Positions 17,057-26,811 of a stretch of 64,000 bases of DNA are shown piece after piece; position 1 is the first letter of the stretch, and every line of letters starts with the position of its first letter. Location: the NCBI GenBank assembly GCA_947496215.1, contig CANMCF010000024.1, forward strand, positions 1-64,000, written 5' to 3'. The translations under genes and the position numbers were made by a program. The notes under the pieces are model-generated. The model saw nothing but the letters and a program-made list of their open reading frames with translations. It ran no database searches and was not told the origin of the DNA. The stretch comes from an uncultured Bizionia sp. GTDB lineage: Bacteria > Bacteroidota > Bacteroidia > Flavobacteriales > Flavobacteriaceae.

Positions 17057-17884
17057 ATGAAAAAAATATTAGTACCTGTGGACTTTTCAAAACATTCTGA
17101 GAACGCCTTGAAAGTGGCTTCTAAAATGGCAAAGAAACAAGATTTGGAAATCGTAGTGGTACATATGATGGGACTCAGTGATGCCGTAATCACCAAAGAA
17201 AATGACTCCATGGAAGGAATGTTCTTCCTGCAACTCACGCAGAAGCGTTTTACAGAGTTCTTGGACAAAGACTACTTGGAGGGCATCACCGTTCATCAAA
17301 CCGTGAAGAACTACAAGGTTTTTAGTGAGATAGACGACGTAGCCAAAGAATTTGATGTAGACTTGATTGTAATGGGTTCCCATGGCAGCAGTGGCATAAG
17401 TGAAGTATTTGTTGGTTCCAATACAGAAAAGGTCGTCCGTACCTCTTCCGTTCCTGTACTGGTTGTAAAAGACGATAATGAATTCTCTGCATCAAAAGCT
17501 GTATTTGCTTGCGATTACAAATTGGAGAGTCTGGACGTATTCAAAAGGATTACCGCCCTATTCAAAATCTTGGATGTCAAAGTACAGTTGTTGTATGTAA
17601 ATCTTCCTGGTGAAAACTATGAAAGTACACATCAAATAGAACAGCGTATCGCTAATTTCTTGATACATCTAGGTGGGGATTACAACATAATGCCTGAAGA
17701 CATTTCGATATATTCGGATTATTCTGTGGAAAAAGGAGTTTTCAACTATGCAAAAAAAATAAAAGCAGATATCATTGGTATTCCAACACACGGAAGAAGA
17801 GGATTGGCTCATTTTTTCTCTGGGAGCATCAGTGAAGATATCGTTAATCACTCCAAACTTCCTGTATTGACAGTGAAAATTTAA
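17057..17884 (+). CDS. Tandem-domain universal stress protein
   Basis: Two UspA domains lie in 275 residues: 1-146 ('ILVPVDFSKHSENAL', then 'DLIVMGSHGSSG') and about 150-275 (ending 'DIIGIPTHGRRGLAHFFSGSISEDIVN'). The G-x2-G-x9-GS ATP-binding pattern is present in the second domain. Such Usps are often part of low-oxygen regulons. It lies behind a perfect -7 element and FNR-type box and next to the FNR/CRP gene, which is convergent 16 bp downstream. Confidence 0.92.
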   Translation: MKKILVPVDFSKHSENALKVASKMAKKQDLEIVVVHMMGLSDAVITKENDSMEGMFFLQLTQKRFTEFLDKDYLEGITVHQTVKNYKVFSEIDDVAKEFDVDLIVMGSHGSSGISEVFVGSNTEKVVRTSSVPVLVVKDDNEFSASKAVFACDYKLESLDVFKRITALFKILDVKVQLLYVNLPGENYESTHQIEQRIANFLIHLGGDYNIMPEDISIYSDYSVEKGVFNYAKKIKADIIGIPTHGRRGLAHFFSGSISEDIVNHSKLPVLTVKI

Positions 17885-17900
17885 TTTTCAAAAAACAATG

Positions 17901-18608
17901 TCAAAAGCCTTCTACCAACCTATAGAGGGCTTTTTCATCTTCTATCCTTATACGTTTGCCGTCTGAAGAAATCCAACCTTCCTTTTTAAATGAGGACAGT
18001 GTTCTTATGCAAGCTTCTTTGGCCGTGCCAACCACACTGGCTATGTCTTCGCGCGTAAGTGTCATGGAAATATAACCTTCCTCGTCTACACCAAAGCTTT
18101 CCTCAAGGTACATTACCGTTTCTGCTATGCGTTGTTTGACAGTTTTTTGAGCCATGTTAACAATCACATTGTCTGCAAACTTCAAATCGTTTGCCATATG
18201 TACAAGGATAGCTTTAGTAAACTCAACATTGCCGTCTATACTCTCCTTTAAATGCTTTTTTGGAACATAGCAAACCTCCATATCATTGACTGCCACGGCA
18301 CTGAGGTTGGTTTTTTCTTCTGAGATGACGGAACGTTGTCCCAACAACTCTCCCTTGGTCGCAATCTTTACGATTTGATCCTTGCCATTGTCACTCATCT
18401 TTGACAATTTAGAAACGCCAGATCGTACGCAAAAGACGCCATTGAGCTTCTCTCCTTCATCGAAGATAGCCTCCCCCTTCTTGACGATTTTGGTAACCTT
18501 GCTATCAGATATACGTTTTAGTTCCTTTTTGTTCAATGCTTTAAGTGAGTTCAACTGTCTAATGATGCAATTCTCACAACGGCTATGTATTTCACTCTCT
18601 TTTGTCAT
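17901..18608 (-). CDS. FNR/CRP-family transcription regulator
   Basis: The protein is about 235 residues. An alternative start at 18626 would add six. The N-terminus has 'CENCIIRQL', like the cluster-binding region of FNR, but I cannot place all four cysteines of classic FNR, so oxygen sensing through [4Fe-4S] is uncertain. A cyclic-nucleotide-binding-like barrel follows. The C-terminal helix-turn-helix 'LTREDIASVVGTAKEACIRTL' has the E-x3-R pattern used by FNR-type proteins to read TGA half sites. It is the likely binder of the six GATGAY-N4-RTCATC boxes. A TACCTTTG element (18614-18621, minus strand) lies almost against this start, hinting at a very short or absent leader. Confidence 0.9.
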   Translation of the reverse strand: MTKESEIHSRCENCIIRQLNSLKALNKKELKRISDSKVTKIVKKGEAIFDEGEKLNGVFCVRSGVSKLSKMSDNGKDQIVKIATKGELLGQRSVISEEKTNLSAVAVNDMEVCYVPKKHLKESIDGNVEFTKAILVHMANDLKFADNVIVNMAQKTVKQRIAETVMYLEESFGVDEEGYISMTLTREDIASVVGTAKEACIRTLSSFKKEGWISSDGKRIRIEDEKALYRLVEGF

Positions 18609-18672
18609 CATTGCAAAGGTAACCAAATCCGTATTCCTGACCTAGGAAACGCAATGATTAAGCTATCTCAAA

Positions 18673-18717
18673 TATGACAAAAGTCATCGTTTAGCAACTT
18701 GATTTTCATCAATTTTG
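18673..18717 (+). promoter_or_regulatory. FNR-type box and -7 element for ccoI
   Basis: The palindrome TATGAC-AAAA-GTCATC is at 18673-18688 and CAATTTTG at 18710-18717, with the usual 36.5-bp spacing from palindrome centre to last G. No -7-like element is found at the mirror distance on the minus strand, so the regulator gene itself is not obviously controlled from this box. Confidence 0.7.
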
Positions 18718-18748
18718 CCATAGGTATAACGAGCAAATAAAACAATTC

Positions 18749-21160
18749 ATGGAAAACTGCTTCCATTGTGGTGACGAGTGCAGGGCAACTCCAATCATTC
18801 ATTATTACAAGCACTTTTGTTGCAACGGCTGCAAGACCGTCTTCGACATCATCAACGAAAATGAGCTTTCCTATTACTACGAATTGGAAGGAACACCTGG
18901 CTCTACTCCATATATACAGGAAGGTAAATTCGATTTTCTTGGAAACAAACAAATCGCTTCACAATTCTTGGAATTTGACGAGCTCGACACACAAATAGTC
19001 TCTTTACAAATTCCCACCATTCATTGTAGTTCCTGCATTTGGGTGTTGGAAAACCTCGACAAGCTAAATCCAGCAATTAGAGCTTCTCAGGTCAATTTTC
19101 CTGAAAAAACCGTTAGAATCACCTTCAGCTCAAAAGAAACCACACTACAAAAGCTTGTCATCCTTCTAGCCAAAATAGGTTACGAACCATATATGTCACT
19201 GGACGATGCTTCAATCAAAAAGAAACCGAACATAAACAAAGGGCTCATCTATAAATTGGGAGTTGCCGGTTTTGCTTTTGGTAACATCATGTTCCTCTCC
19301 TTCCCAGAATATTTCGAAGTGAATGAGTTTTGGTTGGAAAGATTCAAACACACCTTTCGTTGGCTGGCATTTGTTTTCGCCATTCCCGTAGTTGTCTACT
19401 CAGCTCGAGATTATTTCTTATCGGCATACAAAGGTTTGCGTTCAGGAATCTTGAATATGGATGTTCCAATCGCCATTGGTATTTCCGTATTGTTTGTTCG
19501 CTCCACCGTTGAAATAGCAATGGGATTGGGAACTGGATTTTTAGACAGTATGGCTGGGCTCGTATTCTTCTTGCTTCTTGGTAAGTTCTTTCAACAAAAA
19601 ACCTATGCCTTCCTGTCATTCGAACGCGATTACAGATCATATTTCCCGATTGCGGTAACTCGACTGGTCAAAAAGGGCATTGCTACAACAGAAGAACAGA
19701 CACAAGTCTATGAACTTGAAAAAGGGGATCGAATACTAATAAGAAATTCTGAATTGTTGCCAGTAGATGCCACTCTCATCAATGGGAAAGCGTTAATAGA
19801 CTATAGCTTTGTAACCGGGGAAGCAGAACCCATTACAAAAAAATCAGGTGACCAATTGTTTGCAGGTGGACGGCAGCAAGCTGGGGCAATCGAAGTGGAG
19901 GTTTTGAAACCTGTCAAGCAAAGTTACCTAACCCAATTATGGTCCAACGAAATATTCGACAAAAACAACCAAAGTCTGTTCGAATCTTTAACAGATCGCA
20001 TTAGCAAACGATTCACTTTAAGCATTCTATCCATTGCGATGATAGCGACTACGATATGGTTGTTCATAGATTCATCCAAAGCCTTGAATGTCTTTACTGC
20101 CGTATTGATAGTTGCATGTCCATGTGCAATCGCACTTGCTGCACCATTTACCTTGGGTAACCTACTACGCATCTTTGGATATCATAAACTCTATATGAAA
20201 GACAGTGTGTCCATAGAGCGACTGGCACGTGTTGATACCGTTGTCTTCGATAAGACAGGAACACTTACCACAAGTACAAAAAATACCATTGCCTATGAAG
20301 GTGTCATTCTAACAAAAGAAGAAAAGTCTATGCTGACAAATACCTTGAGAGCCTCCAACCATCCCTTGAGTAGATCTTTGTATGCCACTTTGGACAACAA
20401 CGACATAAAAACCCTAGATGACTTCAAGGAAGACGTCGGGCAAGGAATTACTGGAACAATCAACAACCATAAAATCAAGATAGGCTCTTATGGGTATACA
20501 GATAGTAACCAAAAAAGAAGAGAACGACAAACACGAAACAAAACGGCAATCCACATTAGTACAGATGATGAATACAAGGGGTATTACATATTTTTCAATG
20601 ATTATCGCAATGGCGTGAAAGAGGTATTCGACAAGCTTGGTAAAAATCACAAGATAATCATCCTATCTGGAGACAACGATGGAGAGAAAGACTATCTAAA
20701 AACCTTGCTTCCAGAAAATGCGACTCTATTGTTCAATCAAAGACCAGAAGACAAACTCAACTACATCAAAGAACAGCAAGAACAAGGGAAAAACGTATTG
20801 ATGATAGGAGATGGCCTAAATGACGCAGGGGCATTGGCACAAAGCAATGTGGGCATCTCCATATCTGAAAACGTAAACGTCTTCTCCCCTGCATGCGATG
20901 GCATATTGGATGCTTCTAGGTTCAAAGACATTACTCGCTTTCTTTCACTTTCAAAAAAAGGAATCAAAGTCATTGAACATGCATTCGTCTTTTCGTTGTT
21001 TTACAATATGGTTGGCCTTCTATTTGCAATCACAGGGAATTTAGAACCGGTTGTGGCTGCAATCCTGATGCCTTTGAGTTCCATAAGTATTGTGGTGTTT
21101 ACGACAATGGCAACCTTCTTTCTTGGTAGAGAATTAAAAAATGAAACAGCACCATCGTGA
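18749..21160 (+). CDS. ccoI: Copper-type P1B ATPase for cbb3 oxidase assembly, CcoI/FixI-like
   Basis: The 803-residue heavy-metal ATPase starts with a Cys-rich zinc-finger-like segment (C4, C7, C11, C24, C25, C28) and an HMA domain with 'CSSC' at about 93-96, as in FixI/CcoI. The transmembrane metal motif CPC is in 'VACPCAIALAAP', the phosphorylation site is 'DKTGTLT', and the hinge is 'GDGLNDAGAL'. It should load copper into the binuclear centre of cbb3 oxidase. It is followed 97 bp later by ccoS and the oxidase genes, each group with its own FNR-type box. Confidence 0.93.
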   Translation: MENCFHCGDECRATPIIHYYKHFCCNGCKTVFDIINENELSYYYELEGTPGSTPYIQEGKFDFLGNKQIASQFLEFDELDTQIVSLQIPTIHCSSCIWVLENLDKLNPAIRASQVNFPEKTVRITFSSKETTLQKLVILLAKIGYEPYMSLDDASIKKKPNINKGLIYKLGVAGFAFGNIMFLSFPEYFEVNEFWLERFKHTFRWLAFVFAIPVVVYSARDYFLSAYKGLRSGILNMDVPIAIGISVLFVRSTVEIAMGLGTGFLDSMAGLVFFLLLGKFFQQKTYAFLSFERDYRSYFPIAVTRLVKKGIATTEEQTQVYELEKGDRILIRNSELLPVDATLINGKALIDYSFVTGEAEPITKKSGDQLFAGGRQQAGAIEVEVLKPVKQSYLTQLWSNEIFDKNNQSLFESLTDRISKRFTLSILSIAMIATTIWLFIDSSKALNVFTAVLIVACPCAIALAAPFTLGNLLRIFGYHKLYMKDSVSIERLARVDTVVFDKTGTLTTSTKNTIAYEGVILTKEEKSMLTNTLRASNHPLSRSLYATLDNNDIKTLDDFKEDVGQGITGTINNHKIKIGSYGYTDSNQKRRERQTRNKTAIHISTDDEYKGYYIFFNDYRNGVKEVFDKLGKNHKIIILSGDNDGEKDYLKTLLPENATLLFNQRPEDKLNYIKEQQEQGKNVLMIGDGLNDAGALAQSNVGISISENVNVFSPACDGILDASRFKDITRFLSLSKKGIKVIEHAFVFSLFYNMVGLLFAITGNLEPVVAAILMPLSSISIVVFTTMATFFLGRELKNETAPS

Positions 21161-21193
21161 AACAAACCCAATGCAATGAGCAAATTTAACAAA

Positions 21194-21238
21194 GCTGACA
21201 AAAGTCATCTTTTTTGAAAACGACGAACAGTAGTTTTA
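21194..21238 (+). promoter_or_regulatory. FNR-type box and -7 element for the cco operon
   Basis: The palindrome GCTGAC-AAAA-GTCATC is at 21194-21209 and TAGTTTTA at 21231-21238, again 36.5 bp from palindrome centre to the last base. It should control ccoS and the downstream oxidase genes. Confidence 0.7.
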
Positions 21239-21257
21239 CAATCTAATTCAGATAGGT

Positions 21258-21461
21258 ATGAATATCATATATATGCTTTTGGCAATAAGCGTCTTTGTTG
21301 CGCTCATCTTTTTTGCAGCTTTCATCTTGTCTGTGAAAAAAGGGCAATATGATGATACCTATACCCCATCCGTACGAATGCTATTCGAAGATGAGATAGT
21401 AAAGGAAAAAGACACGAAATCAATTCATAAAGCAACAAAAGAACCAATCATACCAAAATAA
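21258..21461 (+). CDS. ccoS: Cbb3-type oxidase assembly protein CcoS
   Basis: A 67-residue protein with a single N-terminal membrane helix (about residues 4-28) and then the CcoS signature 'KKGQYDD'. CcoS is needed to place cofactors in cbb3 oxidase. It lies directly before the oxidase subunits, as is usual in Bacteroidota. Confidence 0.88.
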   Translation: MNIIYMLLAISVFVALIFFAAFILSVKKGQYDDTYTPSVRMLFEDEIVKEKDTKSIHKATKEPIIPK

Positions 21462-21484
21462 AGTTTGAAAACCATTCAAACTTT
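21460..21484 (+). terminator. Hairpin between ccoS and ccoNO
   Basis: Arms AAAGTTTGAA (21460-21469) and TTCAAACTTT (21475-21484) form a 10-bp stem with a 5-base loop, followed by ATTTTA. It may partially terminate transcription or protect the transcript, letting ccoS and ccoNO be made in different amounts. Confidence 0.55.
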
Positions 21485-21527
21485 ATTTTACATCACATCA
21501 AAATCAAAATGAACAATTCAAATAAAT

Positions 21528-23732
21528 ATGGAAGTACAAAAGTTCTATTACGACAATAAGATCGTACGCAAATTCATCGTCGCCACAATGTTTTGGGGCA
21601 TCATAGGGATGAGTATCGGCTTACTGCTCGCCTTTATGTTTTTATTCCCCAACCTCACAGATGGCATCTCCTGGTTGAGCTTTGGTCGTTTACGACCACT
21701 ACATACCAATGCAGTAATATTTGCCTTTGTGGGCAATGCTATTTTCGCAGGAGTGTATTACTCCACGCAAAGATTGCTCAAAGCACGAATGTGGAAAGAT
21801 TGGTTAAGCAACCTTAACTTTTGGGGATGGCAAGTCATTATTGTGGGAGCGGCAATAACATTGCCTCTAGGCTATACCACATCAAAAGAATACGCAGAGT
21901 TGGAATGGCCCTTTGATATTGCCATTGCCTTAATTTGGGTTGCCTTTGGAGCAAATTTGATCGGTACGATTTTCAAAAGAAGACAACGTCACCTATATGT
22001 TGCCATCTGGTTCTACCTAGGAACATTTGTTACGGTAGCTGTACTTCATATCGTCAACAGCATCGAAATACCGGTAAGCGCATTAAAGAGCTACTCTGTC
22101 TATGCAGGCGTACAAGATGCGTTGGTACAATGGTGGTACGGGCACAATGCCGTAGCCTTTTTCCTTACGACTCCATTTCTAGGATTAATGTATTATTTCG
22201 TACCAAAGGCTGCAAACAGGCCCGTATATTCCTATAGACTGTCCATCGTTCACTTTTGGTCGCTCATATTCATCTACATCTGGGCAGGACCTCATCATCT
22301 ATTATATTCCACACTACCGGATTGGGCACAGAATTTGGGAGTGGCCTTTTCCATCATGCTCATCGCCCCTTCCTGGGGAGGAATGATAAACGGCCTCTTG
22401 ACCTTGCGTGGAGCATGGGACAAGGTACGTACCGACCCTGTTCTCAAATTTATGGTCGTAGCCATTACGGGTTATGGTATGGCAACATTTGAAGGCCCCA
22501 TGCTATCCCTTAAAAACATAAATGCCATAGCTCATTTTAGCGACTGGATCATAGCCCACGTGCACGTAGGCGCCTTGGCCTGGAACGGTTTCTTTACCTT
22601 TGGTATGGTGTATTGGATGGTTCCCAGACTGTTTAAAACGAAACTTTGGTCCATCAAATTGGCCAATGTACACTTTTGGGTAGGAACATTGGGCATCATA
22701 CTCTATGCCTTGCCAATGTATGTTGCTGGATTTGTTCAAGCTTCCATGTGGAAGCAATTCAATCCCGATGGTACACTTACCTATGGCAACTTCCTAGAGA
22801 CCATAAGTGAAATTATCCCAATGTATTGGATGCGTGCCATTGGAGGAACAATGTTTATCGTAGGTGCATTGATCGGGGTTTACAACATTATCATGACTGC
22901 TCGTTCAGGCAGCAAGGTTACAGATGAGTTGGCTGAATCCGTTCCACTTCACAGGGTAACAAAAAAACGTACTAAGAAAGAAGGCTATCATACATGGTTG
23001 GAAAGACGTCCTGTAAAACTAACCATATTTGCTACCATTGCCATTTTAATTGGTGGTATGGTACAAATCATTCCATCTCTGATGGTAGACGACTATGTTC
23101 CAGTCATATCAAGTGTAAAACCATATACTCCATTAGAATTGGAAGGTCGAGACATATACATTAGGGAGAGTTGCGTATCATGCCACTCCCAAATGATTCG
23201 CCCGTTCCGAAGTGAAGTCGAACGCTATGGTGAATACTCCAAGGCTGGAGAATATGTTTACGACCACCCTTTCCTTTGGGGGAGTAAGCGTACAGGACCA
23301 GATTTGATGCGCATTGGAGGCAAGTACAGTGACAATTGGCATTTAAATCATTTCTACGACCCTCAAAGTACCTCATCCGGCTCCATAATGCCTTCATACA
23401 AATGGCTCATCCAAAATGAATTGGACAAAGGCCTGACAGAAACGAAGATGAAGGCCATGGTTACACTAGGAGTACCATACACGGATGAAGACATTGCTCG
23501 TGCACAGCAATGGATGGATGAACAAGGCACCCAGATCGAGAAAAACCTCTATAGCGATCCCGACTTTGTCAAAACCTATGAGGCTGACAAGAAACACGCC
23601 AAGGAAAATGGAGAAGAATTCATTGAAATGCGCAATCGAGAAATTACAGCCATAATCGCATACTTACAACGATTGGGAACCGACATAAAGATTAAAAACG
23701 CAGGAGACACTGCACTTAACAAAAACAAATAG
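21528..23732 (+). CDS. ccoNO: Fused cbb3 oxidase subunits I and II (CcoN-CcoO)
   Basis: The N-terminal ~500 residues are the twelve-helix haem-copper subunit CcoN. They show 'RPLHTNAVIFAFVGNAIFAG', 'WYGHNAVAFFLT' and 'AHVHVGALAWNGF' with the metal-binding histidines. Residues ~525-734 are CcoO with a membrane anchor and one haem c site CVSCH near 548-552. The protein reduces oxygen at very low concentrations. N-O fusion is a Bacteroidota trait. It is followed 2 bp later by ccoQ. Confidence 0.96.
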   Translation: MEVQKFYYDNKIVRKFIVATMFWGIIGMSIGLLLAFMFLFPNLTDGISWLSFGRLRPLHTNAVIFAFVGNAIFAGVYYSTQRLLKARMWKDWLSNLNFWGWQVIIVGAAITLPLGYTTSKEYAELEWPFDIAIALIWVAFGANLIGTIFKRRQRHLYVAIWFYLGTFVTVAVLHIVNSIEIPVSALKSYSVYAGVQDALVQWWYGHNAVAFFLTTPFLGLMYYFVPKAANRPVYSYRLSIVHFWSLIFIYIWAGPHHLLYSTLPDWAQNLGVAFSIMLIAPSWGGMINGLLTLRGAWDKVRTDPVLKFMVVAITGYGMATFEGPMLSLKNINAIAHFSDWIIAHVHVGALAWNGFFTFGMVYWMVPRLFKTKLWSIKLANVHFWVGTLGIILYALPMYVAGFVQASMWKQFNPDGTLTYGNFLETISEIIPMYWMRAIGGTMFIVGALIGVYNIIMTARSGSKVTDELAESVPLHRVTKKRTKKEGYHTWLERRPVKLTIFATIAILIGGMVQIIPSLMVDDYVPVISSVKPYTPLELEGRDIYIRESCVSCHSQMIRPFRSEVERYGEYSKAGEYVYDHPFLWGSKRTGPDLMRIGGKYSDNWHLNHFYDPQSTSSGSIMPSYKWLIQNELDKGLTETKMKAMVTLGVPYTDEDIARAQQWMDEQGTQIEKNLYSDPDFVKTYEADKKHAKENGEEFIEMRNREITAIIAYLQRLGTDIKIKNAGDTALNKNK

Positions 23733-23734
23733 TC

Positions 23735-23932
23735 ATGTTGAAATATGTAAAAGGCAACTTGGAAAACATAGATGGTGTAGAAATCTACCCCATGATATCT
23801 CTATTGATATTCTTCATCTTCTTCACAATCCTTTTTTGGTGGGTATTCACTGCAAAAAAGGCACATATATCAGAGGTTAGCAATATCCCTCTGGAGGATG
23901 ACACCATTAACACTAACAATGAGCAATTATGA
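23735..23932 (+). CDS. ccoQ: Small cbb3 oxidase subunit CcoQ-like
   Basis: A 65-residue protein with one hydrophobic helix ('MISLLIFFIFFTILFWW', about residues 22-38) placed exactly where ccoQ normally lies. It overlaps ccoP by 4 bp. Sequence conservation in this family is low, so the assignment rests mostly on position and shape. Confidence 0.82.
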   Translation: MLKYVKGNLENIDGVEIYPMISLLIFFIFFTILFWWVFTAKKAHISEVSNIPLEDDTINTNNEQL

Positions 23933-24882
23933 AAACAACAGCATCATTTATAAGACTCTCGTTCTTTTTTACAACAGCCATAATACTCATAGAATGGGTT
24001 TACGAAACTGGAGAAGAATGGGCAATGTTCACGCAACCCATATTTTGGGCCATCATTGGTACGACAATGTTATTTGCCTTTGCATTCGAAATCTGCATAG
24101 AAGCACTGAAATCCATTCTTTTCAAAACATTGACAACTAAGCAACAAACACGTTATTTAGCTAAAGAAGCGATAAGAAAGAACAATGAATTTAAATGGAT
24201 ACGTGAAACCTACAAAAAACTACTAGGAAGCAAAGCCATTGAGGAGGAAGGAGAAATCATACTTGATCATGACTATGATGGCATAAAAGAGCTTGATAAC
24301 AACCTTCCTCCTTGGTGGGTATACATGTTCTATGCGACCATCATTTTTGGTATTGCCTATTTGATACGTTATGAAGTGTTGAATGGCAACAATCAAGTTG
24401 AAGAATATGAAATTGCAGTGGCTGAAGCCAAAATAGAAATTGAAGAATGGAAAAAAACAGCAAAGGATTTGGTTGATGTCAATACAGTGACATTGTTAAC
24501 CGATGCTTCAGATCTAAAAGCAGGAAAAAAGATTTTCAACATCAATTGCATTGCTTGTCACAAAGCAGATGGCGGTGGCGGAATTGGCCCGAACCTTACC
24601 GATGAAAACTGGATTTTAGGAGGAGGCATCAAAAATGTGTTCAATACAATTTCCGAAGGTGGTAGGGATGGAAAAGGAATGATTTCATGGAAATCGGACC
24701 TGAAACCTGCCGAAATGGCTCAAGTAGCAAGCTATGTGCTCTCCTTTCAAGGAACCACTCCAGCAGAACCTAAAGAAGCCGAAGGAGATATATGGGTAAA
24801 TCCAGATACTCCAACAGAAACAAAAGAAACACCTCAGGTTATTACAACAGATTCAATTACAGCCAAAGTAATGCTTAAATAA
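23929..24882 (+). CDS. ccoP: Cbb3 oxidase diheme-type subunit CcoP with only one haem motif
   Basis: The protein has N-terminal membrane helices, a second one around 'PPWWVYMFYATIIFGIAYLI', and a C-terminal cytochrome c domain with one CxxCH ('CIACH', near residue 206). CcoP of proteobacteria has two cytochrome c domains, whereas this 317-residue version has one, as is often seen in Bacteroidota. The acidic proline-rich C-terminal tail beyond residue ~285 is extra. It overlaps ccoQ and is followed by ccoG 40 bp downstream. Confidence 0.92.
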   Translation: MKTTASFIRLSFFFTTAIILIEWVYETGEEWAMFTQPIFWAIIGTTMLFAFAFEICIEALKSILFKTLTTKQQTRYLAKEAIRKNNEFKWIRETYKKLLGSKAIEEEGEIILDHDYDGIKELDNNLPPWWVYMFYATIIFGIAYLIRYEVLNGNNQVEEYEIAVAEAKIEIEEWKKTAKDLVDVNTVTLLTDASDLKAGKKIFNINCIACHKADGGGGIGPNLTDENWILGGGIKNVFNTISEGGRDGKGMISWKSDLKPAEMAQVASYVLSFQGTTPAEPKEAEGDIWVNPDTPTETKETPQVITTDSITAKVMLK

Positions 24883-24922
24883 TTGAATCCGCATTTCGCT
24901 GAAACAAACAGATACAATCTAA

Positions 24923-26344
24923 ATGGCAGAACAAGGTCAAGATAACTTTAGAGATACCATAGGTACGCTTAACGAAGAAGGAAAGCGCGCTTGGGTGTAT
25001 CCTAAAAAACCAAAAGGCAAATGGTATGAATATCGTAAATACGTAAGCTATGCGCTCCTCATTTTTTTGTTCTCTGCTCCCTTTATAAAAATCAATGGCA
25101 ATCAATTTTTAATGTTCAATGTGTTGGAGCGCCGTTTCAACATCTTCGGATTTCCTTTCTGGCCACAAGATTTTCATTTGTTTGTCATCATTATGATTAT
25201 AGGTGTGGTATTTGTCATTCTATTTACAGTTGCTTTTGGAAGATTGTTCTGTGGTTGGATCTGTCCGCAAACCATTTTTATGGAAATGGTTTTCAGACGT
25301 ATCGAATATTGGATAGATGGTGATCGCGGAAAACAGATACGCCTCAAAAAAATGCCTTGGAATGTCGAAAAGATAAGAAAAAGAGTATTCAAATGGCTTG
25401 TATTCTTTATCATCTCATTCCTTATTGCCAATGTTTTTCTAGCTTACTTGATTGGTAGTGATCAGCTAATGCGCTATGTCATAGATGGTCCTTCAAGACA
25501 CGTGAATACCCTCATTTCTCTATTGATCTTCACTGGTGTATTCTATTTTGTATTTGTATGGTTCAGAGAACAAGTATGTATAATTGCTTGTCCATATGGT
25601 AGGCTACAAGGCGTATTGCTGGACAACAAATCCATTGTAGTCGCATACGACCACAAACGCGGAGAAAAGGAAGCTGGCCGAGCAAAATTCAAAAAAAATG
25701 AAGATAGGCCAACCACTGGCAAAGGAGATTGCATAGATTGCTTTCAGTGTGTCCACGTATGCCCTACCGGCATAGACATTAGGAATGGAACCCAATTGGA
25801 ATGTATTAATTGTACCGCCTGCATTGATGCTTGCGATCATATGATGGAAAGCGTAAATCTACAAAAAGGCCTTATCCGCTATGCCAGCGAAGACAATATA
25901 AGAAAAGAAGAAAAATCCAAATTCTCACCTCGTTTGAAAGGCTATACAGTCGTATTGGCAATTCTGATGGCCATATTGACAGGCATGCTTTTTTTGCGTA
26001 ACGACATTGAAGCAAACATCTTGCGTCTACCAGGTCAACTATACGAACGCAAAGCCGATAATGTGATTAGCAATGTATATACCTTCAAACTGATAAACAA
26101 AACGGTGGATGACATAGACAATGTTCATTTCAAACTCCTATCACACAAAGGTGACATCAAACTGGTATCCCATGACAACTTCAAAGTAGATGGTCAAGGA
26201 CTTGCTGAAGGTACATTGTTCATAGAGGTAAACGCACATGAACTTGAAGGAGACAAGGATCGCGTAGAAATAGGCATTTACAGTGGAGAAGATTTGATAG
26301 AGACCACGACAACTGCTTTTTTAGGGCCAAGAAGTTATAAATAA
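24923..26344 (+). CDS. ccoG: Cbb3 oxidase maturation ferredoxin CcoG/FixG
   Basis: The 473-residue polyferredoxin has several membrane helices and the cluster motifs 'CGWICPQ', 'CIIACPYGR', 'CIDCFQCVHVCP' and 'CINCTACIDACD', followed by a C-terminal Ig-like FixG domain (~370-473). CcoG is thought to reduce copper(II) during oxidase assembly. It is co-directional with the oxidase genes, 20 bp before ccoH. Confidence 0.95.
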   Translation: MAEQGQDNFRDTIGTLNEEGKRAWVYPKKPKGKWYEYRKYVSYALLIFLFSAPFIKINGNQFLMFNVLERRFNIFGFPFWPQDFHLFVIIMIIGVVFVILFTVAFGRLFCGWICPQTIFMEMVFRRIEYWIDGDRGKQIRLKKMPWNVEKIRKRVFKWLVFFIISFLIANVFLAYLIGSDQLMRYVIDGPSRHVNTLISLLIFTGVFYFVFVWFREQVCIIACPYGRLQGVLLDNKSIVVAYDHKRGEKEAGRAKFKKNEDRPTTGKGDCIDCFQCVHVCPTGIDIRNGTQLECINCTACIDACDHMMESVNLQKGLIRYASEDNIRKEEKSKFSPRLKGYTVVLAILMAILTGMLFLRNDIEANILRLPGQLYERKADNVISNVYTFKLINKTVDDIDNVHFKLLSHKGDIKLVSHDNFKVDGQGLAEGTLFIEVNAHELEGDKDRVEIGIYSGEDLIETTTTAFLGPRSYK

Positions 26345-26364
26345 ACACATAAAATCGAATAATC

Positions 26365-26811
26365 ATGAAATGGAATTGGGGAAAAGGAATCATAGTAGGA
26401 ATGCTCGCTTTCATAAGCTTTATAATGTATTTCGTCATCACTATGAGTATCGATGAGAAATATAGTCACGATCTGGTCACCGAAGAGTATTATGCAAAGG
26501 AAATGATGTACCAAACGGAAATCGACGCAGAAACAAACACCTATGCCCTTAAAGAAAGAATTATGGGCAAAAGAACAAATGAGGGTTGGTTGTTGGTTTT
26601 CCCAAAGGAACTGGAGCCATCGAAAATCAAAGGAAAAGTGTTCCTATATAGGCCGTCCAATGAAAAGCTGGATTTTGACCTTCCGTTAAATCCAACCTCT
26701 TCTAATTTGCTCATACCAGACAACAAGATGTTGGATGGCCGTTGGAACATTACCATGGAATGGGTATACGAAGGCACTTCCTACCTATATAAGAAACAAA
26801 TAACATATTGA
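26365..26811 (+). CDS. ccoH: Cbb3 oxidase assembly factor CcoH/FixH
   Basis: The 148-residue FixH-family protein has one N-terminal helix (residues ~7-28, with 'GMLAFISFIMYFVITM') and then 'YYAKEMMYQTEIDAE', a family hallmark. The remainder is a periplasmic beta domain. It overlaps the next gene by 4 bp. CcoH stabilises the assembling oxidase. Confidence 0.92.
   Translation: MKWNWGKGIIVGMLAFISFIMYFVITMSIDEKYSHDLVTEEYYAKEMMYQTEIDAETNTYALKERIMGKRTNEGWLLVFPKELEPSKIKGKVFLYRPSNEKLDFDLPLNPTSSNLLIPDNKMLDGRWNITMEWVYEGTSYLYKKQITY

Noticed and set aside
21120-21180. Mirror -7 element for the box at 21194-21209
   Set aside because: No TAnnTTTG-like sequence is present at the mirror distance, and there is no divergent gene there.
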